Source of the DNA: Salinibacterium sp. M195
GTDB taxonomy: Bacteria; Actinomycetota; Actinomycetes; Actinomycetales; Microbacteriaceae
Direction of reading: 5' to 3'
NCBI RefSeq assembly: GCF_019443965.1
Contig: NZ_CP040814.1
Location: forward strand, 1,798,001-1,862,000
DNA: 64,000 nt
Positions 16,945 to 25,891 of the stretch are shown here, in pieces. Both the position numbers and the translations under genes were made by a program. Position 1 is the stretch's first letter, and every line of letters starts with the position of its first letter. The notes beneath the pieces are model-generated. The model was given only the letters and a program-made list of their open reading frames with translations. It searched no databases and was not told the origin of the DNA.

Positions 16945-18414
16945 TCAGAAGCTCGGGGAGTGTGACTCCAAAAACTCAAACACTTCGGTGGAGTCCACCC
17001 CTGGATACATCCCGGTAGGCATCGCTGCTAGCAACGAGCTATTGAGGCGAGCGCTCGGGATCGAATGTTTCGCCCAGCGCCCAGAAAGACCTTCCGGTGC
17101 GTTGCGGCAGCATCCGTCATCCGGACACGTCGATGTGGCGCGGTTGGCGGTGTCGCGGCCACGGAACCACTTCGCCGACGCAAACGGAGTTCCTAAGCTC
17201 ACGGAGAAGTCCCCGCGGCGCCCCGATTGGATGCGCGAGGTGCACCAGTACGTGCCGCCCGGCTTGTCGGTGTACTGGTGGTACGGGCTGAAGCGATCTT
17301 CCACATCGAAAACTTGGCGCGCACTCCAATTGCGGCACACCGTTTGGCCTTCGATGGCGCCAAGGGCATCCGTGGGAAAAGCTGCGTTGTCATTTTCGTA
17401 CGCTTTAGAGATCGTTCCACCCTCGTGCACTTTGAGAAAGTGAACGGGCACGCCCAAGTGTTCTGTTGCCAAATTAGTGAAGCGATGCGCGGCAGTTTCG
17501 TAGGGCACGGCGAAAGCGTCTCGCAGATCTTCTACCGAGAGTTCACGCTGTGCTTTCGCTGCCGTCAAGAACTCGACTGCTGTCTTCTCCGGCATCATAA
17601 GGGCCGCAGCGAGATAATTTGTCTCCACCCGCTGATGCAAGAATTCCGCATAATTAGCGGGCTCCCCGATGCCAAGCACGTGTCCCGCGAGGGCTTGAAG
17701 CAGGGTTGATCGTGGATCAGTGCTCTCGGCTTGGGCGACCGGAAGATAGATGCGACCGTTGCGCAAATCCGTGACGCTGCGAGTGGATCCGGGCAAGTCA
17801 GGAACGTAGTGCAGCGAAAACCCGAGGTGCGAGGCTAGATCGGAGGCGACCCGCTGAGAGAGCGGTCCGCCTGCATGGCCAACCGCATCCAGCAGTTCTC
17901 GTGCTGTGCTTTCCAGCTCGCCGAAATAGTTGTTGCGTTTGCGCATCATGCGCCGTAACTCGGTGTTTGCTCGGCGCGCTTCTTCGGGGGTTGATGCACG
18001 CTCGCGGTGCAGGCGCTGTAGTTCGTCATGAAGACCGAGCACCGTTTCGATGGCCTCGTTGCTCAGGGTCTTGCGCACCGGCAAGTCGGGGAGTGCAAGC
18101 GATGCATAGAGCGGTCCTCGTTGTGCACGCTCGAGGGCAATTTCCAGGGCGGCTCGGCGGGACGGCGGCTCGCTGCTGAGAAGATCATCGACGCTGACCT
18201 CGAAGATCCGAGCCAATTTTTGCAGCTCACTGAGCTTCAGCTCACGCTTCCCGTTCTCGATAACAGAGACCTGTGATGCTGCCCGACCGAGTGCTGTGCC
18301 GAGGTCGTCGAGGGTGAATCCGCGGTCGGTGCGTAGCTGACGAATGCGGCGGCCAATGGTGAGGGAATCAAGCATGTCCTCATCGTCTGCCTGCGTGCGC
18401 GTGCGTGGGGCCAT
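16945..18414 (-). CDS. ramB: RamB-type regulator of acetate/glyoxylate metabolism
   Basis: A 489-residue regulator with an N-terminal XRE helix-turn-helix (about 20-75: IGRRIRQLRTDRGFTLDDLG, ASQVSVIENGKRELK), a middle ImmA/IrrE-like region (about 200-300) and a C-terminal short-chain-fatty-acyl regulator domain with conserved cysteines (TVCRNWSARQVF, GTYWCTS, DDGCC). In Corynebacterium RamB (about 474 residues) represses aceA and aceB when acetate is absent. Here it is divergent from aceA, which supports the same job. The frame is open much further upstream, but ATG 18414 has an AAGGAGG ribosome site and begins where the family does. The shared 176-base gap holds repeat motifs. Confidence 0.9.
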   Translation of the reverse strand: MAPRTRTQADDEDMLDSLTIGRRIRQLRTDRGFTLDDLGTALGRAASQVSVIENGKRELKLSELQKLARIFEVSVDDLLSSEPPSRRAALEIALERAQRGPLYASLALPDLPVRKTLSNEAIETVLGLHDELQRLHRERASTPEEARRANTELRRMMRKRNNYFGELESTARELLDAVGHAGGPLSQRVASDLASHLGFSLHYVPDLPGSTRSVTDLRNGRIYLPVAQAESTDPRSTLLQALAGHVLGIGEPANYAEFLHQRVETNYLAAALMMPEKTAVEFLTAAKAQRELSVEDLRDAFAVPYETAAHRFTNLATEHLGVPVHFLKVHEGGTISKAYENDNAAFPTDALGAIEGQTVCRNWSARQVFDVEDRFSPYHQYTDKPGGTYWCTSRIQSGRRGDFSVSLGTPFASAKWFRGRDTANRATSTCPDDGCCRNAPEGLSGRWAKHSIPSARLNSSLLAAMPTGMYPGVDSTEVFEFLESHSPSF

Positions 18415-18437
18415 CTCGACGTCCTCCTTGACGGTGT

Positions 18438-18474
18438 TCTGCTGAAAAACAGAAGAATACGCATAATTCTGCTC
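18438..18474. promoter_or_regulatory. Paired TTCTGCT motifs in the ramB-aceA gap
   Basis: TTCTGCT followed two bases later by an A-run occurs at 18438-18444 and again at 18468-18474, exactly 30 bases apart, about three helical turns. The pair lies just upstream of the ramB start and over its likely promoter on the minus strand. Same-face binding of a dimeric or paired regulator, possibly RamB itself, is a reasonable guess. Confidence 0.45.
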
Positions 18475-18531
18475 CAAAAGTCGGTTAAGAACCAGCACAG
18501 AGCCACCAGAGTCGAAGAAACGCAGCACTGC

Positions 18532-18576
18532 CGCACTGCAAATCAACGCACTGCAAACCAACGCAATGCGAACCGA
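18532..18576 (+). repeat. Three tandem 15-base repeats before aceA
   Basis: Three adjoining copies of CGCACTGCAAACCAA-like sequence (18532-18546, 18547-18561, 18562-18576; the third is diverged) end just before the GAGGAG ribosome site of aceA. The first two contain TGCAAA, the half-site core of the RamB-binding motif reported in Corynebacterium (TTTGCAAA type). They may be regulator sites or part of the leader RNA. Confidence 0.6.
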
Positions 18577-18590
18577 CCGAGGAGCACACC

Positions 18591-19892
18591 ATGACGAACA
18601 ACCGCCCAGGCGACCAGAATCAGACCGCAGCCGAGCTCGAGACCGAGTGGAAGACGGATGCACGCTGGAACGGCATCGACCGCGACTTTTGCGCCGAAGA
18701 CGTCATTGCTCTCCGCGGAAGTGTTCGTGAAGACCGTACCCTCGCCCGTCGAGGCGCCGAAAACCTCTGGAATCTCCTGCAGCGCGACAACACCGAGTGG
18801 GTAGCCGCGCTCGGAGCCCTCACCGGCAACCAGGCTGTGCAGCAAGTGCGCGCCGGCCTCGAAGCGATCTACTTGAGCGGCTGGCAAGTCGCCGCCGACG
18901 CCAACCTCTCCGGCCAGACCTACCCCGACCAGAGCCTGTACCCGGCCAACAGCGTTCCTGCTGTTGTGCGCCGCATCAACAATGCTCTGCTTCGGGCGGA
19001 CCAAATCGAGACCGCCGAGACGGGCGCTCCCCAAATTGACTGGATGGCGCCGATTGTTGCCGATGCGGAAGCCGGCTTTGGTGGGCCTCTGAACTCCTAC
19101 GAGCTCATGTCATCCATGATCGAAGCCGGGGCGGCCGGCGTGCACTGGGAAGACCAACTCGCCTCAGAGAAGAAGTGCGGCCACATGGGCGGCAAGGTTC
19201 TCATTCCCACCGCTCAGCATGTTCGCACGCTCAACGCTGCTCGACTCGCTGCCGATGTTGCCGGTGTCTCGAGCATCATCATTGCGCGCACCGATTCGCT
19301 CGCCGCTGACCTCATCACCAGCGATGTGGATGATCGAGACAAGCCGTTCTTGACGGGTGAGCGCACGAGCGATGGTTTCTATCGCACCACTCCGGGTATC
19401 GAGACCGTGCTGAGCCGTGGTCACGCCTACGCGCCCTACGCCGATCTGCTGTGGGTCGAGAGTGCGAAGCCCGACTTGGAGCTCGCTCGAACGTTTGCGG
19501 AGAGCATCCACAAGGAGTTCCCGGGCAAGAAGCTCGCGTACAACTGCTCGCCCTCGTTCAACTGGAAGCGTCATCTCGATGACGACCAGATTGCGACCTT
19601 CCAGCGCGAGTTGGCTGCGATGGGCTATGCCTTCCAATTCATCACTCTTGCCGGATTCCACGCCCTCAACCACTCGATGTACACGCTTGCGCGGGGCTAC
19701 AGCGAGCGTCACATGAGTGCGTATGTGGAACTGCAAGAGGCAGAGTTCGCGTCTGAAACAGACGGCTACACGGCAACGCGCCACCAGCGCGAGGTCGGAA
19801 CAGGGTACTTCGATCGCATCGCGACGGCCCTCAACCCCACGAGCGAAACCCTCGCCCTCGTGGGCAGCACCGAAACCGCGCAGTTCCACTAG
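18591..19892 (+). CDS. aceA: Isocitrate lyase
   Basis: A 433-residue enzyme that splits isocitrate into glyoxylate and succinate, the first step of the glyoxylate shunt used for growth on acetate and fatty acids. The signature [14 protein letters not shown] with the catalytic cysteine lies near residue 197, and the magnesium-site segment [19 protein letters not shown] lies around residue 155. The length matches the short bacterial form. A GAGGAG ribosome site precedes the ATG. It is divergent from ramB, its likely regulator, and is followed 80 bases later by malate synthase. Confidence 0.97.
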   Translation: MTNNRPGDQNQTAAELETEWKTDARWNGIDRDFCAEDVIALRGSVREDRTLARRGAENLWNLLQRDNTEWVAALGALTGNQAVQQVRAGLEAIYLSGWQVAADANLSGQTYPDQSLYPANSVPAVVRRINNALLRADQIETAETGAPQIDWMAPIVADAEAGFGGPLNSYELMSSMIEAGAAGVHWEDQLASEKKCGHMGGKVLIPTAQHVRTLNAARLAADVAGVSSIIIARTDSLAADLITSDVDDRDKPFLTGERTSDGFYRTTPGIETVLSRGHAYAPYADLLWVESAKPDLELARTFAESIHKEFPGKKLAYNCSPSFNWKRHLDDDQIATFQRELAAMGYAFQFITLAGFHALNHSMYTLARGYSERHMSAYVELQEAEFASETDGYTATRHQREVGTGYFDRIATALNPTSETLALVGSTETAQFH

Positions 19893-19939
19893 ATCGGCAC
19901 CGTCACTAGATCGGCACCGCCACTAAATCGGCATCACCA
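19889..19939 (+). repeat. Three tandem 17-base repeats at the aceA stop
   Basis: CTAGATCGGCACCGTCA-like units occur three times in a row (19889-19905, 19906-19922, 19923-19939). The first copy contains the aceA stop codon. The first two copies differ by one base, which suggests recent slippage duplication. Confidence 0.75.
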
Positions 19940-19972
19940 CCCCTCGACTACACAACTTTCTAAGGACAGATC

Positions 19973-21592
19973 ATGACTACTCGCAGAATGGAACCGATCG
20001 CTGAATCAGAGGAACGATTCGACGAAATTCTCACTCCGGATGCACTGCACTTCCTCACGCGGCTGCACGACCAATTTGCTGGTCGACGCCACGACCGACT
20101 GGCGGCACGCATGGAGTCGCGAAAGCACATCACCAACGGACGCAACTTGCGCTTCTTGCCGGAGACGGCAGCGATTCGGGATGACGACAGCTGGCGTGTT
20201 GCCGGGGCAGGGCCAGGACTCGACGACCGTCGGGTTGAGATCACGGGCCCGACGGATCGCAAGATGACCGTTAACGCCTTGAACTCGGGTGCGAAGGTAT
20301 GGCTTGCGGATCAAGAAGACGCGACGAGCCCCACTTGGCACAACGTCATTGGCGGTCAAGTGAATCTTCACGACGCGATCCGTCGGCAGATCGACTTCAC
20401 TACGCCCGAGGGAAAGACCTACGCCTTGGGTGAGGAAACCCCCACGATCGTGATGCGACCGCGTGGGTGGCATCTGGTGGAAAAGCACTTGCGGTACACC
20501 GACCGCGCTGGCCTACGGTCTCCGGCATCCGGCTCGCTCGTCGACTTCGGGCTCTACATATTCCATAACGCGCACGAACTGATTGAGCGTGGCAGCGGTC
20601 CATACTTCTACATCGCGAAGATTGAGAACCACCTTGAAGCGCGCCTGTGGGATGACGTGTTCACGTTCGCCGAGAATGCCCTGAACATCACGCACGGCAC
20701 CATTCGTGCAACGGTTCTGATCGAGACAATCCCTGCCGCATTCGAGATGGACGAGATTCTGTATGAGCTGCGCGAACACTGCGCTGGCCTCAACGCTGGC
20801 CGTTGGGACTACATCTTCTCGATCATCAAAAACTTCCGTGGTCGTGGGGCAAACTTTGTGCTGCCAGACCGCTCGGCAATCACAATGACGGTGCCGTTTA
20901 TGCGCGCCTACACCGAGCTGCTCGTTGCTACCTGTCACAAGCGGGGCGCGCATGCCATTGGCGGCATGAGCGCCTTCATCCCGAACCGTCGTGACCCCGA
21001 AGTGACCGCTCGTGCCCTCGACGCGGTAACGCGCGACAAGCGGCGCGAGGCTGCCGACGGCTTCGATGGCACGTGGGTTGCGCATCCGGATCTCATCCCC
21101 ACGGCACGCGCCGAGTTCGACGCGGTGCTGGGGGAGCGCCCCAACCAGGTTGACCGCCTGCGTGACGATGTTCACGTGACAGCGGATGACCTGCTCGACC
21201 TGCGCATTGATGGCGCGGTAACGGATGCCGGAGTGCGGTCAAATGTCTCCATTGCGTTGCGTTACATCGAGAGCTGGTTGCGCGGTGTTGGTGCCGCTGC
21301 GATCGACAACCTCATGGAAGACGCCGCAACCGCCGAGATTAGCCGCGGTCAACTGTGGCAGTGGATGCACCAGAGCGTGGTGACGGCGGAAGGAACCGCG
21401 ATCACCCATCGCAGTATCGAAGAGGAACTCGCTCACGTGTTCGCCACAATCGAACGCACGCCAGACGATCGCTTCGATGAGGCTGCCGCAGTGTTCCGTG
21501 AAGTGACGCTGGAGGAGGAATTCCCCACCTTCCTCACTCTCAGCGCCTACAGCAGTTACCTCGTAGAACAGCCCCGCGAGAACGCCGCTTGA
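19973..21592 (+). CDS. aceB: Malate synthase A
   Basis: A 539-residue malate synthase of the A form, condensing glyoxylate with acetyl-CoA to give malate and completing the glyoxylate shunt. Diagnostic segments are [20 protein letters not shown] near residue 90, [20 protein letters not shown] around residue 245, and [19 protein letters not shown] around residue 270. The length fits the A form (about 530) rather than the G form (over 700). It lies 80 bases downstream of aceA, separated by short tandem repeats, and is presumably in the same acetate-regulated unit. Confidence 0.96.
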   Translation: MTTRRMEPIAESEERFDEILTPDALHFLTRLHDQFAGRRHDRLAARMESRKHITNGRNLRFLPETAAIRDDDSWRVAGAGPGLDDRRVEITGPTDRKMTVNALNSGAKVWLADQEDATSPTWHNVIGGQVNLHDAIRRQIDFTTPEGKTYALGEETPTIVMRPRGWHLVEKHLRYTDRAGLRSPASGSLVDFGLYIFHNAHELIERGSGPYFYIAKIENHLEARLWDDVFTFAENALNITHGTIRATVLIETIPAAFEMDEILYELREHCAGLNAGRWDYIFSIIKNFRGRGANFVLPDRSAITMTVPFMRAYTELLVATCHKRGAHAIGGMSAFIPNRRDPEVTARALDAVTRDKRREAADGFDGTWVAHPDLIPTARAEFDAVLGERPNQVDRLRDDVHVTADDLLDLRIDGAVTDAGVRSNVSIALRYIESWLRGVGAAAIDNLMEDAATAEISRGQLWQWMHQSVVTAEGTAITHRSIEEELAHVFATIERTPDDRFDEAAAVFREVTLEEEFPTFLTLSAYSSYLVEQPRENAA

Positions 21593-21727
21593 CACGTCCA
21601 TGGGCTAGCCACATACATTGAGGGCACTCGACCAACGTTGATTGGAGTGCCAGTGGCTAGCCCGTGGCAGTCTGCGTCTGACGTCAGTGCGTGACCCTCG
21701 TCGAACAAGATCACAACAGCAGAATGG

Positions 21728-23476
21728 GTGAAGAAAACCGCCGATCCGATTGCTGAGGCAACCGCTGTCAGCACAGCACGGCAGACTAGTCACGTGTACC
21801 TCGTTCTCGCGACTAGTGGCCGCACCCTCACCGCCACACGTGTGGATGCTGCGGGCGTGGTTATCGGCGAACTCGCTATTGACGACGTGGCCACGTTTGT
21901 TGCGCAGACTCACCGTGTGGAGCCCGCAATTCGTTGGGTCTGGCATGACACGGCAGCCTGGTATCCGGCACTCTTAGAGGCTCATGTGCGCGTGAATCGA
22001 TGTTTCGACCTTCGGCTGTGTCACGCGATTCTGCGCAATTCCGTTTTCACTCGTGAATCAGCGCTGGCCAAAGCGCGATCCGGTCGTTGGGACGCTCTGG
22101 CTCAAGCTGGCCACACGGCGCCCGTCGATCACGTCTCCCCGCAGCACTCAACGCTGTTTGACTTTGACGACGACGATGCGGCGCAGGAGAGTGGGGAACT
22201 CGACGTTCTTGCCGAATTCTTGCGTCAACTCGATGCTGTCGCAACCTCGACTGAGGCAGGCCGCTTGCAGCGACTCCTTTCGGCCGAGTCGGCCGGCGCC
22301 CTTATCGCCGCCGAGATGCGCTGTGCGGGGCTCCCGTGGAGTGCGCAAGCGCATGATGAAATTTTGACCGAGATGCTCGGCGCGCGACCGAGCGTGGAGG
22401 GCGAAAGGCCGGCAAAGCTCCAGGCGCTTGTTGACGGTATTCGCACTCTGCTCGACTCCCCGCGATTAGCCCCAGAGTCTCCCGCTGAGCTCTTGCGGGC
22501 GTTGAGCGTTGCGGGCATTCAAGCCACGACAACACGGTCCTGGGAACTCAAGCAGCTCAAGCATCCGGTGATCGCGCCGCTTCTCGAGTTCAAGAAACTC
22601 CAACGTCTTATGACGGCCAATGGATGGTCGTGGCTTGACTCGTGGGTTGTTGACGGGCGTTTTCGTCCCGACTATGTTCCCGGCGGTGTCGTGACCGGTC
22701 GATGGGCGACCAGCGGTGGCGGCGCGCTGCAACTGCCGCATCTCATTCGCGGCGCGGTCAGGGCTGATCCGGGGTGGAAGTTTGTGGTGGCCGACGCGTC
22801 GCAGCTCGAGCCACGCATTCTGGCGGCGATGGCCGGTGACCGGGGGATGGTCGCGGCCGGCGCTTCTGGCGATCTCTACGAGGGCATCGTGGCCAGTGGT
22901 GCGGTTGACACTCGCGCCCACGCCAAGCTCGCGATGCTTGGCGCGATGTATGGGGCAACTTCGGGGGAGAGCGGTCGACTGATGCCTCGACTTTCGCGGG
23001 CTTACCCCCAAGCAATTGCGCTTGTCGAGCAGGCGGCGCGGGCGGGCGAACGCGGTGAAGTGGTAAGCACTCAGCTCGGTCGCAGTTCCCCTCCCGGCAC
23101 TCATTCGGCGGCCTATGATGATTCACAGTCTCCGGCCCAGCGTGCGGCGGCGCAAGAACAGGGGCGCTCCTGGGGGCGCTTTACTCGTAACTTTATCGTG
23201 CAAGGAACCGCTGCCGAGTGGGCACTGTGCTGGATGGCGAGCATCCGCAATCGACTCGGCCAGCTTTCGGATGGCGCGTGGTTCACCGACGCACCACACC
23301 TCGTATTTTTCTTGCATGACGAAGTGGTGGTGCACGCTCCGGCCGAGCGTGCCGACAGCGTCGCCGAGCATGTGATCGCCGCGGCGGCGGACGCTGGTCG
23401 CCTCGTGTTTGGCGACATCCCCGTTACGTTTCCGCTCACGACGGCGATCGTTGATCGTTACGACCACGCCAAGTAG
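21728..23476 (+). CDS. Bifunctional 3'-5' exonuclease/DNA polymerase, PolA-like
   Basis: A 582-residue family A polymerase without the 5'-nuclease domain of PolA. The polymerase part shows motif A (VVADASQLEPRILAAMAGD) and, before it, PDYVPGGVVTGRWATSGGG; motif C is FFLHDEVVVHAP; a YGATSG segment replaces the canonical fingers motif. The N-terminal third should hold the reduced exonuclease domain. Such proteins are widespread in actinobacteria and sit beside the normal PolA; their role is not settled. The start is a GTG at 21728; another GTG at 21795 is possible. It converges on a PadR regulator 31 bases away. Confidence 0.85.
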   Translation: MKKTADPIAEATAVSTARQTSHVYLVLATSGRTLTATRVDAAGVVIGELAIDDVATFVAQTHRVEPAIRWVWHDTAAWYPALLEAHVRVNRCFDLRLCHAILRNSVFTRESALAKARSGRWDALAQAGHTAPVDHVSPQHSTLFDFDDDDAAQESGELDVLAEFLRQLDAVATSTEAGRLQRLLSAESAGALIAAEMRCAGLPWSAQAHDEILTEMLGARPSVEGERPAKLQALVDGIRTLLDSPRLAPESPAELLRALSVAGIQATTTRSWELKQLKHPVIAPLLEFKKLQRLMTANGWSWLDSWVVDGRFRPDYVPGGVVTGRWATSGGGALQLPHLIRGAVRADPGWKFVVADASQLEPRILAAMAGDRGMVAAGASGDLYEGIVASGAVDTRAHAKLAMLGAMYGATSGESGRLMPRLSRAYPQAIALVEQAARAGERGEVVSTQLGRSSPPGTHSAAYDDSQSPAQRAAAQEQGRSWGRFTRNFIVQGTAAEWALCWMASIRNRLGQLSDGAWFTDAPHLVFFLHDEVVVHAPAERADSVAEHVIAAAADAGRLVFGDIPVTFPLTTAIVDRYDHAK

Positions 23477-23507
23477 CGGTTATGCCGCAAGTAAAGACGC
23501 AGAGCGT

Positions 23508-24140
23508 TTATTCGCTCGAGAGCGCGGACGTGGCCGTCGCCGGTCGGCCCCGTTTTGGTTTCGTGAGGTTAAGGGGGAACGCATCCGCGAAGCCACGCTC
23601 CTGCGCTGTCGTTAGCGTGGACTCCACGTGATCAAGCCACTTCAGCTCTGCTTCAGCGTGTGCATAGAGTGAATCGCTGACGAGCTGTTCCGCAAACTGC
23701 GTGGCATCTCGAGCGTCCTCCCGCACTTCCGCAGTGAGGGAGAGCGCATCAACGGCGCCCCGCGTCGCCTGGCGCTGAGATGCAATGACCGCGTGCGCAT
23801 CAACGCCGGGAAGCGTGACGGCGATCGCGAGCTTGATCGCCAGTTCGTCGCGGCTGACGGAGTAGCTGTCAACGGGGGTGGAAAGCCAGCGTTCCGCTTC
23901 GACTATTCCCGCGCCCGTAATCGTGTAATACGTCTGCTGAGACGAACCGGAGTCGTTGTCGATTGATGCAGGTGACTTTGCCACGAGATCATCGCGCACT
24001 AGCCGATCGAGAGTGTTGTAAATCTGACCGACGTTCAGCGACCATGTCGATCCGGTTCGTCGGTCGAATTCCGACCGTAGTTGATAGCCGTAGCACGGCC
24101 CTTGCGCCAAGATTGAGAGCAAGCTGTGGCGGATTGACAT
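23508..24140 (-). CDS. PadR-family transcriptional regulator
   Basis: A 210-residue regulator. The winged helix at the N-terminus reads SIRHSLLSILAQGPCYGYQL and continues into VGQIYNTLDRLVRDDLV, the PadR pattern, and the C-terminal half is the long helical Vir-C-like dimerisation part. The start at 24140 has a GGAAGG ribosome site and begins at the conserved residues; the frame is open 13 codons further but without support. Its upstream region contains an 11-base palindrome. No adjacent transporter or detoxification gene identifies its target, so autoregulation is the safest prediction. Confidence 0.88.
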   Translation of the reverse strand: MSIRHSLLSILAQGPCYGYQLRSEFDRRTGSTWSLNVGQIYNTLDRLVRDDLVAKSPASIDNDSGSSQQTYYTITGAGIVEAERWLSTPVDSYSVSRDELAIKLAIAVTLPGVDAHAVIASQRQATRGAVDALSLTAEVREDARDATQFAEQLVSDSLYAHAEAELKWLDHVESTLTTAQERGFADAFPLNLTKPKRGRPATATSALSSE

Positions 24141-24162
24141 GCTAGACCTTCCGGGTAAAACG

Positions 24163-24173
24163 ATACTGAGTAT
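24163..24173. promoter_or_regulatory. Palindrome upstream of the PadR gene
   Basis: ATACT-G-AGTAT is a perfect 5+1+5 inverted repeat 22 bases ahead of the PadR start, next to a TTGTACA sequence on the minus strand that could be part of a promoter. Short AT-rich palindromes are usual PadR operators, so this may be an autoregulatory site. Confidence 0.45.
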
Positions 24174-24415
24174 GTACAAACTGACCCTAGCGACGGGGTG
24201 GATGCTTGCCCGGTAGTCGTCGGTGTGTCGAGTTGTTCCGGCGGGCGTGGTCTCGCGAACCTCGCGACCTGACGAAAATCAGGCGGTGGATGAATGATGA
24301 CGCGAGGCCGACACCGCCTCGCAGAATGTCCACAACTTTCCAGGAGTCTCTGGATGAATTGGACTCTTCGTACCCGATTTCGTGCAGACCGGCTCACGGC
24401 CTCATACTCAGGTGC

Positions 24416-25165
24416 GTGAGCGATGAACCAGCAGCTGCAGCAGCGACCAAGCCCGTCCCCGAGTCGATCAATGATCGCGAGTTCATACTGATGTCCTCGT
24501 CGGGAAGTGCCGTTTCGACGGCAGCACCCACTCGATTCCGCTATCACCAAGACGGCCAAATGATCTGGGGAGAGTACTACGGCGACACTGTTGCTGTCGG
24601 CAGGGTCGTAGGTCGCCGTGACGGTGACGTACTGACGCTCCATTTCGCGCATCGTTTGGCAGCGAGCGACGAAGTTGTCCTTGGCGGCGCGCAGAGCACA
24701 ATACGCTGGGGCGCCAACGGTGCTTTGGAGTTGTATGAAACCTTCGAGAAAAACGGTGAGCAACAGGTGAGCCTGTGCATCGAAGCCGATCGTTTTGCCG
24801 CCTGGCCAGCACTCGATCCAGCGCGTCGCAGCGAACCAGTGCTCGATGGCACGACCTTTATCCTCGAAGAATCGACAGCGAGCACTGTGAGTGCTGAACC
24901 AACACGGTTCGAATTCGACGAAAACTCTGGCGTCGTCTGGGGCTTTTACTTCGGTGACACCGTTAGCGCCGGGCGCTGTGTTGGCCGGTACCGTGACGGC
25001 GTTCTCGATGAGTTCTTCGTCCACCACGTCATCGCCAGCGACGAAACTCTGCTTGGCGACAGCAGCACTACCCTCGGGCGACGAGCAGATGGTCGCCTTG
25101 ATCTCACTGAGAAATTCGTTCTCGATGGGGTGCCGGGCATGAGCGTATGCGTTCAGGTCGTTTAG
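24416..25165 (+). CDS. Protein with two tandem copies of a small actinobacterial domain
   Basis: Two homologous halves of about 105 residues can be laid on each other: INDREFILM / LDGTTFILE, then PTRFRYHQDGQMIWGEYYGD / PTRFEFDENSGVVWGFYFGD, then the VGRVVG / AGRCVG and ASDEVVLGG / ASDETLLGD segments. Single-domain proteins of this type (about 110 residues, F-Y-Q-G and W-E-Y-G motifs) occur in many bacteria and are often mislabelled as N-acetylglutamate synthase; function unknown. The GTG at 24416 is my choice of start; the frame is open to 24206, but that part does not look coding. It ends four bases before the convergent Lrp gene. Confidence 0.65.
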   Translation: MSDEPAAAAATKPVPESINDREFILMSSSGSAVSTAAPTRFRYHQDGQMIWGEYYGDTVAVGRVVGRRDGDVLTLHFAHRLAASDEVVLGGAQSTIRWGANGALELYETFEKNGEQQVSLCIEADRFAAWPALDPARRSEPVLDGTTFILEESTASTVSAEPTRFEFDENSGVVWGFYFGDTVSAGRCVGRYRDGVLDEFFVHHVIASDETLLGDSSTTLGRRADGRLDLTEKFVLDGVPGMSVCVQVV

Positions 25166-25169
25166 CGCG

Positions 25170-25757
25170 TTAGTTGTTGAGCCCTGCCCGGTTGGGGTCG
25201 GCGCGCGTGAAGCGGGTGAGGCCCAGTTGCGCGGGTTCTTGAGCTCGCACCGGCAGGTCTGATGGCAGCAGGTATGGTCGCTGGAACACCTCATCGAGAA
25301 CAAGCACCGTTTCCAGTGACTTCACTTCGGGGAGCACCGAAAGCACTCCAACAATGAAGTCGTGAATCGCGCCGACTTCATGCCCGCGGATGACTAGCAT
25401 CGCGTCATGCTCGCCAGTAGTGATGCGACAAGATTCAATCTCGGTCATGCTGGTGATGCGGTCGCGAAAACTGGCCCAGGTCTGCGGATGCACGGAAAGA
25501 AACACGAGTGCGCAGATGCCCAGCCCCGTCTTGGCGGGATCGACTTGCGCGCTGAATCCGGTGATCACTCCGTCAGACATGAGTTGCTCAACACGGGTAT
25601 ACACATTCGCCCGGGAGACGTTTACCTTCTCCGCGAGAGCCGACATTGATATTCGTCCGTTATAGCGGAGCTCATTCAATATCTTCAGGTTGATCTCATC
25701 CAAAACGGGCTGTGATTGTCCAGTTGAGGGTGAACCGGCGGGGGCTTTGCTGGACAT
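25170..25757 (-). CDS. Lrp/AsnC-family transcriptional regulator
   Basis: A 195-residue regulator with an AsnC-type helix-turn-helix (about 22-75: ILNELRYNGRISMSALAEKV, SRANVYTRVEQLMSDGVI) and a RAM ligand-binding domain (about 85-165, with CRITTGEHDAMLVIRG). It carries a Ser/Pro-rich N-terminal tail and a longer than usual C-terminal tail. The ATG at 25757 has an AGAAGGA site 11 bases ahead; the ATG at 25778 has none. It is divergent from the peptide-type ABC operon, and Lrp-type proteins often sense amino acids, so control of that importer is likely. Confidence 0.88.
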   Translation of the reverse strand: MSSKAPAGSPSTGQSQPVLDEINLKILNELRYNGRISMSALAEKVNVSRANVYTRVEQLMSDGVITGFSAQVDPAKTGLGICALVFLSVHPQTWASFRDRITSMTEIESCRITTGEHDAMLVIRGHEVGAIHDFIVGVLSVLPEVKSLETVLVLDEVFQRPYLLPSDLPVRAQEPAQLGLTRFTRADPNRAGLNN

Positions 25758-25796
25758 ATTGTTCGAAGTCCTTCTCATGTTTGACGCTACGGGTGA

Positions 25797-25816
25797 CCAA
25801 TGACTGCTTTGATTGG
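25797..25816. promoter_or_regulatory. Possible Lrp-type site in the divergent gap
   Basis: CCAAT and ATTGG form a 5-base inverted repeat with 10 bases between (25797-25801, 25812-25816), centred between the regulator and the importer genes. Spacing and arm length are compatible with Lrp/AsnC sites, but the match is short. Confidence 0.3.
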
Positions 25817-25891
25817 ACAGACTAGCGGGAATTGTGGCAATCTCAACCCAAGCCGTCCAGAGGCTGTTTTACAACAACCAAGGAGTTCCCT

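Noticed and set aside
16493..17443. A 316-codon plus-strand frame across the DUF1684 and ramB genes
   Set aside because: It overlaps two well-supported genes in other frames, and its Ser/Arg-rich composition is typical of a shifted frame.
18543..19889. Minus-strand open frames opposite aceA (18543-19034 and 19164-19889)
   Set aside because: Both are shadows of isocitrate lyase, which is fully supported by its signature and length.
20513..21175. A 220-codon minus-strand frame opposite aceB
   Set aside because: It is antisense to malate synthase, with no recognisable domain or ribosome site.
24206..24415. N-terminal 70-codon extension of the duplicated-domain protein
   Set aside because: The residues look non-coding and the repeated domain begins later, so a start near 24416 was preferred.
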